The notes under the pieces are model-generated. The model ran no database searches and was not told where the DNA came from. It was given only the letters and a program-made list of their open reading frames with translations. The position numbers were made by a program, and so were the translations under genes. From positions 620,001 to 684,000 of the forward strand of contig NZ_VMSF01000001.1 in NCBI RefSeq assembly GCF_009765225.1: a DNA stretch of 64,000 nucleotides, read 5' to 3'. The stretch is from Leifsonia sp. AG29 (lineage in GTDB: Bacteria > Actinomycetota > Actinomycetes > Actinomycetales > Microbacteriaceae). This document shows, one piece after another, positions 8,204-15,983 of the stretch (its first letter is position 1; each line of letters starts with the position of its first letter).

Positions 8204-9010
8204 ATGACGTCAGGGGAGGAGCCGGCCGGACCGGAGAGCACGCCGCCCGCCGAGGACCCGGCGGACACCGGCAGCATCGGGTCCGCCGAGGACCCCGACA
8301 GGCCGCCGTCCCCCGACGACAAGGAGGCGGTCCGCCAGGCGGCCAGGATCAGCACGGTGTGGCCGGTCGTCTCCGCATCGGTCGCCATCCTCGTGACGGT
8401 CCTGGTCGGCGCGATCATCGCGTTCCGGCCGCACGAGCCCTTCACGTTCGACATCCAGTGGATGGACGAGATCATCGAGCACCGCTCGCCGTTCTGGACC
8501 GTCCCCGCGCTGTTCTTCAACTATGCGGGCGGCAGCATCTACGGGTCGGTGATCATCCCCGTGCTGATCTTCCTGCTCCTGCTCGCCTTCCGTCGGCCCT
8601 GGGGGGCGGTGTACTTCGCCGTGGCGAGCGCGCTCTCCGGAATCTGCGTGCAGATCCTGAAGAACATCGTCGACCGGTCGCGCCCGACCACGATCCTGGT
8701 CCACGTCGACACCGGTTCATTCCCGTCCGGGCATACGGCCAATGCCGCGACGATGGTGGTCGTCCTCGGCATCCTGTTCCCGCGCGTGTGGGTGTGGTGC
8801 GCGGGTGCCGTCTGGGCCGTCCTCATGGCGATCAGCCGCACCTACCTCGGCGCCCACTGGCTGAGCGACACGATCGGGGGGCTGCTGCTCGGCGCGGGTG
8901 TCGCCGTGATCGTCTGGGCGCCCCTCGCGTACCGTCTCGCCAAGGAGCGACGGCAACCGCATCCGTTCTTCCTTTCGCAGCGCGCGCGAGCGGAGCGCGC
9001 TTCCCGCTGA
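8204..9010 (+). CDS. PAP2-superfamily membrane phosphatase
   Basis: A 268-residue integral membrane phosphatase. All three signature motifs are present: KNIVDRSRP at residues 153-161, PSGH at 174-177 and SRTYLGAHWLSD at 211-222, with catalytic histidines in the last two. The first 45 residues are acidic and proline-rich, followed by a membrane helix near residues 53-75 and four or five more. Likely substrates are lipid phosphates such as phosphatidic acid or undecaprenyl pyrophosphate, with the active site outside. A TACGGT box (8192-8197) ends six bases before the ATG and no ribosome site is seen, so the message is probably leaderless. Confidence 0.85.
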   Translation: MTSGEEPAGPESTPPAEDPADTGSIGSAEDPDRPPSPDDKEAVRQAARISTVWPVVSASVAILVTVLVGAIIAFRPHEPFTFDIQWMDEIIEHRSPFWTVPALFFNYAGGSIYGSVIIPVLIFLLLLAFRRPWGAVYFAVASALSGICVQILKNIVDRSRPTTILVHVDTGSFPSGHTANAATMVVVLGILFPRVWVWCAGAVWAVLMAISRTYLGAHWLSDTIGGLLLGAGVAVIVWAPLAYRLAKERRQPHPFFLSQRARAERASR

Positions 9011-9192
9011 CGCGCCGGTCGCGCGATCCGCGCGCGCCACTTCACGAGGCCGCGCTAGCGAGGCCGCGCGTAACGGAGGAACTTCCGCTCCGCCACGCCA
9101 CTTGTTCCCTCCCTGGGCCGCGCAACCCCGGCGTGTCGCGCCGCTTCTCCTCCCTCCCCGCCACCAACCCGCGGCCGCGGCCCGCGGCCTCC

Positions 9193-9993
9193 TCAGCCCG
9201 CGCCGCCGGGGAGGGGCCGCACCGTCAGCATCTGCTCCACGGTCCCGACCGGTCCGTCCGCGTCGTGGAGGATCGAGCTCGTGAGCCCTTGCCCGGTCGG
9301 CCCGAACGACACCGTGGTGTCGAGCCCGACCCACCGGCCGGCGGGCTTCCGGAACAGGTGCACCGTGAGGTCGACGTTCGGGAACATGAGCGTCTGCGGG
9401 TGCGCACGCACGGCGATCCCGTTCGCCGTGTCGATGAGCTTGATGAAGGAGGCGAGCGGTCCCGCCTCCTCGCCGGCCACCAGGGCGACGTCGGTCGTGA
9501 TCCACGCGGCGGCACGTCCGGGCCGGTAGGGGCGCGCCTCCCGGATGTCGACCGACCGGATGTAGCCGCCGCCCCAGTGCTCCTCGATCGCCCGGCGCGG
9601 GAGGCTGTCCGGCGCAGGCAGGGGCTCCCAGTCGGTCCCCGCGATCACATCCGTCTCCTCGTCGGCGAGCAGCCACGCGCGCGCGGACACGACATCGCGG
9701 CCCGCGATGGTGGCCACCGCCTCCACGAGCTCGATGGTGCGGCCGGGCCGGAGGGTGCGCACCCGGATCGTGGTGTCCTCGCTCGCGATGCGGCCGAGGA
9801 TGTCGAAGGACACGCGTCCGATGGTCATCGGAGGCCGTCCGATGCGCGAGAGCTCCAGCTCGTGAACGATCAGGCCGCCCAGCGGGCTCATGTGCTGGTC
9901 GCCCGGGTCCCACGCCCCTCCGACGTGCTCGGTCGGCGCGTACACGCCGTCGCCGATCCTCCGGAAGTAGCTCGGCTGCGCGTCGTCGGTCAC
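9193..9993 (-). CDS. Thioesterase-family protein (double hotdog)
   Basis: A 266-residue acyl-CoA thioesterase-like protein of the TesB-related type common in actinobacteria, probably two hotdog halves. The N-terminal half has GGAWDPGDQHMSPLGGLIVHEL and the second half IKLIDTANGIAVRAHPQTLMFPNVDLTVHLFRKP, where the hydrolytic Asp and Gln/Thr positions are expected. It would release fatty acid from acyl-CoA in the cytoplasm. The GTG at 9993 fits the beginning of homology; a longer reading frame upstream is low-complexity. It converges with the PAP2 gene across a 182-base GC-rich gap in which nothing else is evident. Confidence 0.7.
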   Translation of the reverse strand: MTDDAQPSYFRRIGDGVYAPTEHVGGAWDPGDQHMSPLGGLIVHELELSRIGRPPMTIGRVSFDILGRIASEDTTIRVRTLRPGRTIELVEAVATIAGRDVVSARAWLLADEETDVIAGTDWEPLPAPDSLPRRAIEEHWGGGYIRSVDIREARPYRPGRAAAWITTDVALVAGEEAGPLASFIKLIDTANGIAVRAHPQTLMFPNVDLTVHLFRKPAGRWVGLDTTVSFGPTGQGLTSSILHDADGPVGTVEQMLTVRPLPGGAG

Positions 9994-10103
9994 TCGGTCC
10001 CCGCCTTCAGGTCTCGTCCGTTGTCGAGCGTAGGCGGTGCCCGCCGGGGTGGGCAAAACGGGTGGCCCCGGCGCCTGCCGCCGGCCCGACGGGGGAGGGA
10101 CGA

Positions 10104-10673
10104 TCAGCGGCCGACGCGGGGAAGCCGCTCGAACCACGACAGGAGTTGGGGCGAGGACCGCCGGAGCTGCTTCATCGTCATCGACTCCTCAGGCCGGGTG
10201 ACGGGCACCTCGAACTCCTCCGCCACCCGCTCCATGGCCTCGGGCGACCAGAACTGACCGCGGAGCCGCAGCCGGTTGCGTCCGTCCTTCCCGGTCACGA
10301 ACAGCTGCGGCAGCGTGTCGAGCGTGCTGCCCTCGTAAAGGTGGACGAGCGTCACCGAGGAGACGTCCGACGGGTGGGTCACCACCTCGTGCCCGGGGAA
10401 GCGCCGCTCGCGGACAACGCCGGGACCGACCGTCACGGTGGTGCTGAAGAAGGAGTACACAGCGAGGATCGTGACGAGGGTCACGACGACGTGCGCGACG
10501 AGCACCGCCGGCCAGGCGCCGCTCGGCTCGGCCAGCCAGTAGAGGACGGCGAACACCGGCATCGTCAGCGCGAGCACTGCCACGATTCCGCGCGAGAGGA
10601 GGTGCGCATGCGGTCGCAAGACCGTCTCACGGGCCACGTCCGTCTCCGTCCCCAGGGGTCGTCGTCCATCCAT
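10104..10673 (-). CDS. Membrane protein of unknown function, two TM helices
   Basis: A 189-residue protein not recognised by name. Two hydrophobic helices lie at about residues 29-48 and 52-75, then a soluble domain of about 110 residues with alternating strands (TTVTVGPGVVRERRFPGHEVVTHPSDVSSV and on) that resembles a small PH-like membrane-associated domain. The ATG at 10673 has a GAAGG site four bases away. It is transcribed away from a 127-base gap with an AT-richer patch (about 10745-10760) that could hold its promoter. No function is proposed. Confidence 0.7.
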   Translation of the reverse strand: MDGRRPLGTETDVARETVLRPHAHLLSRGIVAVLALTMPVFAVLYWLAEPSGAWPAVLVAHVVVTLVTILAVYSFFSTTVTVGPGVVRERRFPGHEVVTHPSDVSSVTLVHLYEGSTLDTLPQLFVTGKDGRNRLRLRGQFWSPEAMERVAEEFEVPVTRPEESMTMKQLRRSSPQLLSWFERLPRVGR

Positions 10674-10800
10674 CGCCTTCGAGCCTTACCGATGGACGCC
10701 TCTGCGCGATAGCGGCATTTTGGGGGACACGACGACCGGACGTTCGTTTAATACACACCCCGCAGGGCAGATGAGCAGCGGCTGCGGCCGAGAGCCCCGC

Positions 10801-11046
10801 TCAGGTCAGCTTCGCCCGCATCGTGGCGGTGTCCTCGTGCCAGACGCGCGCATCGGCGCGGAGCACCACGAGCCGCTCCTCCAGGATCCCGGTGCGGATC
10901 TGCACCCCCGCCTCCCGGGCGAGCCGCCTGATCTCAGCGCGGACGGCGTCGAGGTCGCCGATCGCGCTCAGGGGCTCGGTGGTCTGCTCCTCGCGTCGCG
11001 CGGACTCGAACAGTCTGCGCGCCAGTTCTTCCGTCGATTCCGTCAT
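10801..11046 (-). CDS. Small hypothetical protein
   Basis: An 81-residue, highly charged, mostly helical protein with no membrane segment. The ATG at 11046 is preferred over an upstream start because it has a clear GGAGG site eight bases before it. It follows the polymer-forming protein gene by 67 bases on the same strand and could be co-transcribed with it. Family not recognised. Confidence 0.65.
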   Translation of the reverse strand: MTESTEELARRLFESARREEQTTEPLSAIGDLDAVRAEIRRLAREAGVQIRTGILEERLVVLRADARVWHEDTATMRAKLT

Positions 11047-11113
11047 GCTCGATCGCCTCCGGAGCCAACTCTGCCGCGCGCAGCGCACTCGCGGAAGACC
11101 GAGGGCCGCGAGG

Positions 11114-12274
11114 TCACACCGGAGGCTGGACCGGCTGCACGGGCTCCGTGGGCGCGGGAGGCGCGGTCGGCGCCGCCACGACGGGTTGCGCCGGGCCCAC
11201 CATCCGGGCGCCTCCCCACGGCCGTTGCCGGTACAGCTCGAGCAGCTCCGCCCCCAGCCCGAAGAGCACCATCGCGATCCAGACGAGCACGTTCAGGATC
11301 GGGATCTGCAGGCCCACGATCAGGATCACACCGCCGACGAACGAGGTCAGCACCGGGTGATGGGAACCGCGGAGGATCAGCCGCCCGAGGTAATGCGCGC
11401 CGAAGACGAAGGTGGCGAGGGTCAGAACGGTCCAGATGAGGATTCCGGCCAGAGCGAGCGGGGCGCCGATCACCGTCACGAGCAGGAAGAGCAGGGCGAA
11501 CGGCATGGCGATGGCCGCCACGAAGCCGACGAGCAGCGCCCGCCACGGCGACGGCATCAACCGGTCGGTCACCCGGTCCAGGGTCCGCGGAATGAGCAGG
11601 CCCGCCGCGACCGTGACGATGCTCAGCGCGATCAGCGCGTAGAGGGCGCCGAGGAACCAGGCGAGCACGCCCGCCCAGGGCGAGATCTGGGGCGCCGGCC
11701 GCGTCTGAGGCTCGACGTGCTGCACGGTGCCGCTGACCGCGCCGTTGGAGATGTGCGCGGTGTTCGCGCTGGTGTAGGTGACGTCGCCGCCGACCGAGCC
11801 GTCGATCGTCAGGTCGGTGGCGCTGACGAGCAGGTCGCGACCGACGTTGCCGGCGATCCGGATCGATGTCCCCGTCGCGACGATGTCCGTCCCCACGGTG
11901 CCCTGGTCGGCGACGTCGACCGTGGAGGCGAAGATCGTCCCGCTGCGCGCCACATCGCCGGTGATCGAGACGGTCTGGCCCGCGAGGCGGACGTTGCCGT
12001 CGACCTTGCCGCTGATGATGATCGTCTGGCCGGCCGCGATGACGTCGCCCGTCACGTCGCCGCTCACGGTCACCGTCTGCCCGGCGGCGTAGACGTCGCC
12101 GTCGACGGGACCGGAGACGTCGACCGTCGCGCCCGCGTAGAAGTGCGGGCCGGAGGCCCCGTTCACGGCGGCGCCGGCGCTCGAGGGGAGGGCCGCACCT
12201 CCCGTTCCGAGGATGGCGAACCCCGCCAATGCCGCCGCAGCGAACAGCCGTACCGTTCTCGATCGAACGCTCAT
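11114..12274 (-). CDS. Polymer-forming (bactofilin-like) membrane protein
   Basis: A 386-residue protein with an N-terminal signal segment (residues 5-35, ending near SSAGAAV). A repetitive region follows (about 36-165) with recurring units such as DVSGPVDGDVYAAGQTVTVSGDVTGDV; this beta-helix pattern is typical of bactofilin and polymer-forming cytoskeletal domains. The C-terminal half has several membrane helices (about 185-330), then a proline/alanine tail. The repeats probably form a scaffold on the outer face of the membrane, since they follow the signal segment. The ATG at 12274 has a GGGGGTC site; an in-frame start ten codons upstream is less likely. Confidence 0.75.
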   Translation of the reverse strand: MSVRSRTVRLFAAAALAGFAILGTGGAALPSSAGAAVNGASGPHFYAGATVDVSGPVDGDVYAAGQTVTVSGDVTGDVIAAGQTIIISGKVDGNVRLAGQTVSITGDVARSGTIFASTVDVADQGTVGTDIVATGTSIRIAGNVGRDLLVSATDLTIDGSVGGDVTYTSANTAHISNGAVSGTVQHVEPQTRPAPQISPWAGVLAWFLGALYALIALSIVTVAAGLLIPRTLDRVTDRLMPSPWRALLVGFVAAIAMPFALLFLLVTVIGAPLALAGILIWTVLTLATFVFGAHYLGRLILRGSHHPVLTSFVGGVILIVGLQIPILNVLVWIAMVLFGLGAELLELYRQRPWGGARMVGPAQPVVAAPTAPPAPTEPVQPVQPPV

Positions 12275-12356
12275 GTCAGCGACCCCCTGGACTCGAGCAC
12301 ACACCGGTCGCGCGGAACGACCGCCTCACCAGGATGAGGGCGCGGGGTCTCCGGGG

Positions 12357-13379
12357 CTAGGGTCGTTGGTCCCTGCCGCGCGGGCGAGCCCCTGCCGTGG
12401 TTCCTTCCTCCATCGGACGCGGCTCGGTCGTGTCGGGCCCCGGAGGGCGGCTCGGCGCCTCCGGAGGCTCGACCGGGGCCGGGCCGTTCCGCAGCAAGCG
12501 CGCGTGCAGGATGTCGCCGATGAACAGGTCGTACACGACGACGCCGATCACCCCGCCGATCAGCGGACCGACGATCGGCACCCACATGTACCACGCGAAC
12601 CACGGCCCGTCTCCGGGGACAGCGAGGTTCCCCCATCCCGCCACCCAGGCGAGCAGGCGCGGGCCGAGGTCGCGGGCCGGGTTGATGGCGTACCCGGCGT
12701 TCGCCCCGTAGGACATGCCGATCGCCGCCACGGCGAACCCGATGATCAGCGGACCGAGGTTCGCCTGCACGGCCGTGTTGCGCAGATCGATGACGGCCAC
12801 GATCAGCAGCACGAGGAACATCGTGCCCACGATCTGGTCGAGGAGCGGTCCCCACATGTTGCCGTCGAAGTAGGGCGCGGGGAAGGTCGCGAAGATCGAG
12901 AAGGAGGCGAGGGTGTGCCCGTTGACCTTGGGCGGCTTGCTGGCCGCGTCGAAGGCGCCGATCGCCGCGGCATAGACGCCGAGCACGAGCGCCGCACCGA
13001 CGAAGGCCCCCAGCAGCTGCGAGAGCATGTACGGGAGCACCTTCACCCAGGCGAATCCTCGCCGGAACGCGAACGCGAGGGTGACCGCGGGATTGAGGTG
13101 GGCGCCGCTGACGCCGCCGGCGACGTACACGCCGAACACCACCGCCATGGCCCAGCCCCAAGTGATCAGGAGCCAGTCCCCGGTGCCCAGGAAGAAGGTC
13201 GTCGGGCCTGCCGTGCGCCCTGATCCGGGAAGGGCGGCCACCGCCATCGCGACCACGCCGTCGCCGAACGCGATCAGAACCAGGGTGCCGAGGAACTCCG
13301 CGAGGCACTCGCCCCACAGGCCGCCCCGGCGTTTCAGACCCCAGCCTCGGATGAGGACAGGGATCGAGTCTTCTGTCAT
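12357..13379 (-). CDS. MIP-family channel (aquaglyceroporin type)
   Basis: A 340-residue major intrinsic protein. Both pore signatures are intact: HLNPAVT at residues 95-100 and INPARD at 232-237. The aspartate after the second NPAR is typical of glycerol facilitators such as GlpF, so glycerol or other small neutral solutes are likely besides water. A charged, proline-rich tail of about 50 residues extends the C-terminus beyond the usual length. The ATG is preceded by GGGAGGTG. It is divergent from the small gene at 13558, across a gap with three palindromes that may control one or both genes. Confidence 0.88.
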   Translation of the reverse strand: MTEDSIPVLIRGWGLKRRGGLWGECLAEFLGTLVLIAFGDGVVAMAVAALPGSGRTAGPTTFFLGTGDWLLITWGWAMAVVFGVYVAGGVSGAHLNPAVTLAFAFRRGFAWVKVLPYMLSQLLGAFVGAALVLGVYAAAIGAFDAASKPPKVNGHTLASFSIFATFPAPYFDGNMWGPLLDQIVGTMFLVLLIVAVIDLRNTAVQANLGPLIIGFAVAAIGMSYGANAGYAINPARDLGPRLLAWVAGWGNLAVPGDGPWFAWYMWVPIVGPLIGGVIGVVVYDLFIGDILHARLLRNGPAPVEPPEAPSRPPGPDTTEPRPMEEGTTAGARPRGRDQRP

Positions 13380-13442
13380 CGCACACCTCCCTGAGAGGCG
13401 CGGCGCACCGCTGCGTCGTCGTACGACCAGTGTCCCGCAGTG

Positions 13443-13509
13443 CTTGCGTCAGTGCAAGGGATTGTGAATATTCATCTATTTATCGGGGAATCGTCCGGTC
13501 ACAATTGTG
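13443..13509. promoter_or_regulatory. Three palindromes in a divergent promoter region
   Basis: CTTGC-N6-GCAAG (13443-13458), TGAATATTCA (13465-13474) and CACAATTGTG (13500-13509) lie in the AT-richer centre of the gap between the divergent channel gene and the small gene at 13558. ACAATTGC (13522) and GCAATTGA (13536) are related to the third site. They are candidate operators; the binding protein is unknown. Confidence 0.5.
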
Positions 13510-13557
13510 TGCGATGGTGGGACAATTGCTTTATCGCAATTGAAGGAGGCGGTGATC

Positions 13558-13806
13558 ATGACCGATCCGATCGGACGTGACGCTGTCGAAGGGCGCTACA
13601 CCCAGCGAGAGCCCGAGATCGCCGAACCGAGGAACGTGCACGGGCAGTACACGGAGCGCGAGGGGGCGGGTCCCGAGCCCGACGTCGCCGGCACCTACGT
13701 CGGTGCCGAACGAGAAGGCTCCAAGCCGCTGGTCCGCAGCACCCACCAGCGCAGCGGCAACTATCCCAAGGCCGAGCACGAGTCGTCGCGCGACGCGAGA
13801 AGGTGA
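13558..13806 (+). CDS. Small protein with GxY repeats
   Basis: An 82-residue hydrophilic protein with no membrane segment or cysteine. It contains four spaced repeats around a glycine-X-tyrosine core: EGRYTQRE, HGQYTERE, AGTYVGAERE and SGNYPKAEHE. A near-ideal AAGGAGG site (13543-13549) stands nine bases before the ATG at 13558; an upstream in-frame start at 13507 is less likely. The strong ribosome site and separate promoter region suggest it is well expressed. Function unknown; the repeats suggest a binding or structural role (inference). Confidence 0.75.
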   Translation: MTDPIGRDAVEGRYTQREPEIAEPRNVHGQYTEREGAGPEPDVAGTYVGAEREGSKPLVRSTHQRSGNYPKAEHESSRDARR

Positions 13807-13893
13807 TCCTCGCCCCGGTCGGCCCCGTCACGCGTCCGCGCGGTCGTACCTCCTCCGCGTCGGGCAACTGCGAGGGGCCGGCCGGTGCGCGCC

Positions 13894-14457
13894 TCAGCGC
13901 CGAGCCGCCACGAGCCCGTCGATGAGCAGCTCGATCAGGCGGCTGGCCAGCTCGCGCTGATCCTCGTGACGGGTCACCATCGCGATCCCGCCGAGAGCCA
14001 TCAGGACGTCCGACGAGTCGACGTCGGGACGCAGGCCGCCGGTCGCGCGGCCGGTGTCGATGAGGGTCGCGACCGCTCCCTCGAGCGCCTCCCTGCTGTG
14101 GGCGCGAAGACCGTCGTGGGCTGCCAGGATGGCGGGCAGCGCATCCGACATCCCCTGCTTCGTGAGCATGTAGTCGACGAAGGCCTCCATCCACTCGCGC
14201 AGGGCCGCGGTCGGCTCGCGATCCTCGAGGAGCTCGGCCGCGGCGGCCGCCAGGCGATCCGTCTCCGTCCGGTACACGGCCTCGATCAGGTCCTCCCGGG
14301 TGGGGAAGCGGCGGTACAGCGTGCCGATGCCGACCCCGGCCTCGCCGGCGATCGCCTTGAGGGAGGCCTCCGGTCCGTCTGCCGCGAAGGCGGCGGCCGC
14401 CACCTCGAGCAGGCGCTCTTGATTGGCCTGAGCGTCTGAGCGCAATCGCCGGGGCAT
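13894..14457 (-). CDS. TetR-family transcriptional repressor
   Basis: A 187-residue regulator with an N-terminal helix-turn-helix (IAGEAGVGIGTLYRRFPTREDLIEAV, about residues 34-60) and a ligand-binding C-terminal helical domain. The ATG at 14457 is preceded by AAGGAGG; an upstream start would extend translation through the ribosome site and into one of the operators. It is divergent from an SDR dehydrogenase, with two matching inverted repeats between the genes, so it most likely represses both itself and the SDR gene until an inducer binds. Confidence 0.9.
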   Translation of the reverse strand: MPRRLRSDAQANQERLLEVAAAAFAADGPEASLKAIAGEAGVGIGTLYRRFPTREDLIEAVYRTETDRLAAAAAELLEDREPTAALREWMEAFVDYMLTKQGMSDALPAILAAHDGLRAHSREALEGAVATLIDTGRATGGLRPDVDSSDVLMALGGIAMVTRHEDQRELASRLIELLIDGLVAARR

Positions 14458-14468
14458 GATCCTCCTTG

Positions 14469-14524
14469 CTAAACGGACTTGGCTCCGCTTAGGTTGGAAC
14501 ATAAACGGACCCGAATCCGTTTAT
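14469..14524. promoter_or_regulatory. Twin TetR operators between tetR and SDR genes
   Basis: Two inverted repeats of the same design: CTAAACGGA-N6-TCCGCTTAG at 14469-14492 (one mismatch) and ATAAACGGA-N6-TCCGTTTAT at 14501-14524 (perfect 9-bp arms). Their centres are 32 bases apart, about three helical turns, so two dimers could bind the same face. Position and design point to the adjacent TetR protein. Confidence 0.8.
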
Positions 14525-14570
14525 AGCAGGCGACGCCGGTCATGGCGCCAGGGAAGAGGGAATCGACATC

Positions 14571-15515
14571 ATGGTTCAGCAGCGAGTGACGACACCGTTC
14601 GGGGCCCGATCGACCGCCGAGGAGGTCATCGCCGGGGTGGATCTGACGCGCCGCAGGGCGATCGTGACGGGCGGCGCCGCGGGACTGGGCTACGAGACCG
14701 CCCGTGCGCTGGCATCGGCCGGCGCAGAGGTGACGATCGCCGCTCGACGTCCCGATGCCGCGAGCGAAGCAGCGGAAAGGATCGCGGCCGAGACGGGCAA
14801 CGAGCTCGTTCATCCCGCGGTCATGGACCTCGCAGATCTCGACTCCGTGGCGAGGTTCGCGAGCGCATGGACGGGTCCTCTGCACATCCTCGTGAACAAT
14901 GCCGGGATCATGGCGACGCCGGAGCAGCGGACGCCGCAGGGGCGCGAGCTGCAGTTCGCGACCAACCACCTCGGCCACTTCGCGCTCACGGTCCGGCTCT
15001 TCGAGGCCCTGAAGGCGGCGCACGGGGCCCGGGTGGTCGTCGTCAGCTCCGTCGGTCATGTCAACGGACCGGTTCGCTTCGACGATCCGGACTTCACCTC
15101 GGAACCGTACGACCCGTGGCTCGCCTATGCGCAGTCGAAGACCGCCAACATCCTGTTCGCGGTCGAGGCGAGCCGGCGCTGGGCCGAGGATGAGATCGCG
15201 GTCAACGCCCTCAATCCGGGGCGCATCTGGGGCACGGGACTGGGCCGGCACATCCAGGCCCCGCCCGCCTCCTTCGACCCCTCGGGCACCACGGGTGTGT
15301 CCGTGAAGACCGTCGAGCAGGGAGCGGCGACCTCGGTCCTCTTGGCCGCGTCGCCACTCGTGGAGGGTGTGACCGGCCTCTACTTCGAGGATGCGCAGCA
15401 GGCGGAGCCGTTCACTCCGGGAGTGCGGCGTGGAGTGGCCGACTACGCCCTCGACCCGGGCAATGCGAGGCGGTTGTGGGAGCTCTCGGTGCGATACACC
15501 GGCGTCGATGGCTGA
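14571..15515 (+). CDS. Short-chain dehydrogenase/reductase
   Basis: A 314-residue NAD(P)-dependent oxidoreductase with a classical SDR Rossmann domain. The cofactor motif TGGAAGLG is at residues 33-40, NNAG at 109-112, catalytic Ser at about 160 and YAQSK at 186-190. Its length and the NHLGHFALT segment resemble the retinol-dehydrogenase/protochlorophyllide-reductase-like branch. The substrate is unknown. It is divergent from the TetR gene with twin operators between, so it is probably induced by a small molecule that it may reduce or oxidise (inference). A bidirectional terminator follows. Confidence 0.88.
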   Translation: MVQQRVTTPFGARSTAEEVIAGVDLTRRRAIVTGGAAGLGYETARALASAGAEVTIAARRPDAASEAAERIAAETGNELVHPAVMDLADLDSVARFASAWTGPLHILVNNAGIMATPEQRTPQGRELQFATNHLGHFALTVRLFEALKAAHGARVVVVSSVGHVNGPVRFDDPDFTSEPYDPWLAYAQSKTANILFAVEASRRWAEDEIAVNALNPGRIWGTGLGRHIQAPPASFDPSGTTGVSVKTVEQGAATSVLLAASPLVEGVTGLYFEDAQQAEPFTPGVRRGVADYALDPGNARRLWELSVRYTGVDG

Positions 15516-15535
15516 GCCCCCGGGCGAAGATCGAA

Positions 15536-15573
15536 GGCCCCGGCTTCCGCGTAATTACGCGGATCTCGGGGCC
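15536..15573. terminator. Bidirectional hairpin between SDR gene and tRNA-Ser
   Basis: Outer arms GGCCCCG/CGGGGCC enclose an 18-bp perfect inner palindrome (TCCGCGTAATTACGCGGA), followed by TTT on the top strand. It can end both the SDR transcript and the converging tRNA transcript. Confidence 0.75.
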
Positions 15574-15590
15574 TTTGCCATCTACGACAC

Positions 15591-15678
15591 TGGCGGAGAA
15601 TGGGGGATTCGAACCCCCGAGGGCTTGCACCCAACACGCTTTCCAAGCGTGCGCCATAGGCCACTAGGCGAATTCTCC
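15591..15678 (-). tRNA. tRNA-Ser(GGA)
   Basis: Read on the minus strand the sequence opens GGAGAATTCGCC and closes with GAATTCTCC-complementary acceptor bases, G discriminator and encoded CCA (15591-15593). The anticodon stem-loop GCTTGGAAAGC gives anticodon GGA. A long variable arm (about 15 bases) and a GGGGG-TTCGAAT-CCCCC T arm confirm a class II serine tRNA. Neighbouring the SRP RNA gene is a common actinobacterial arrangement. Confidence 0.95.
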
Positions 15679-15767
15679 TGGGTCGCCATCACCTCGCGGG
15701 CGACGGCTCCGAATATCTTACCGGACGCCGGCGGGGCCCGTGTGCACGGCCTCCCAGCCGCACCCGC

Positions 15768-15773
15768 TAGACT
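15768..15773 (+). promoter_or_regulatory. -10 box of the SRP RNA gene
   Basis: TAGACT ends seven bases before the inferred 5' end of the SRP RNA (about 15780). No clear -35 hexamer is seen. Confidence 0.5.
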
Positions 15774-15779
15774 GGTACC

Positions 15780-15871
15780 CGGCTCCCCACGTGGCGCCAT
15801 CCAGGCCAACTCCCCCAGGGCGGAAACGCAGCAAGGGTAACCGGGCTCTGGCGGGTGCGTGGGGGGTCTTT
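15780..15871 (+). ncRNA. ffs: Small (4.5S-type) signal recognition particle RNA
   Basis: The segment around 15815-15845 matches the SRP RNA apical domain: CCAGG on the 5' side, a GGAA tetraloop (CAGGGCGGAAACGCAGC), and the GCAGC side of the symmetric loop that Ffh binds. Flanking arms CCCCACG (15784-15790) and CGTGGGG (near 15858-15864) close the long hairpin, and a TCTTTTTCGTTT tract ends it. The form is the short, Alu-less kind found in high-GC actinobacteria. It works with Ffh and FtsY in membrane-protein targeting. Confidence 0.9.
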
Positions 15872-15938
15872 TTCGTTTCTTCTGCGATTCTCCTTCGTGT
15901 CACCGGCGCCGCGTAGAGTGTGGACAGCGACCCCGTCC

Positions 15939-15956
15939 TTCTACGGTTTGTAGAAT
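15939..15956. promoter_or_regulatory. Inverted repeat over the -10 box of the DUF1254-pta region
   Basis: TTCTAC-GGTTT-GTAGAA (15939-15955) overlaps a near-consensus -10 box TAGAAT (15951-15956), 28 bases before the DUF1254 start. A repressor bound here would block the promoter. No adjacent regulator is evident. Confidence 0.5.
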
Positions 15957-15983
15957 AAGGATTCCGACGAGTTCGAGGTGCAC

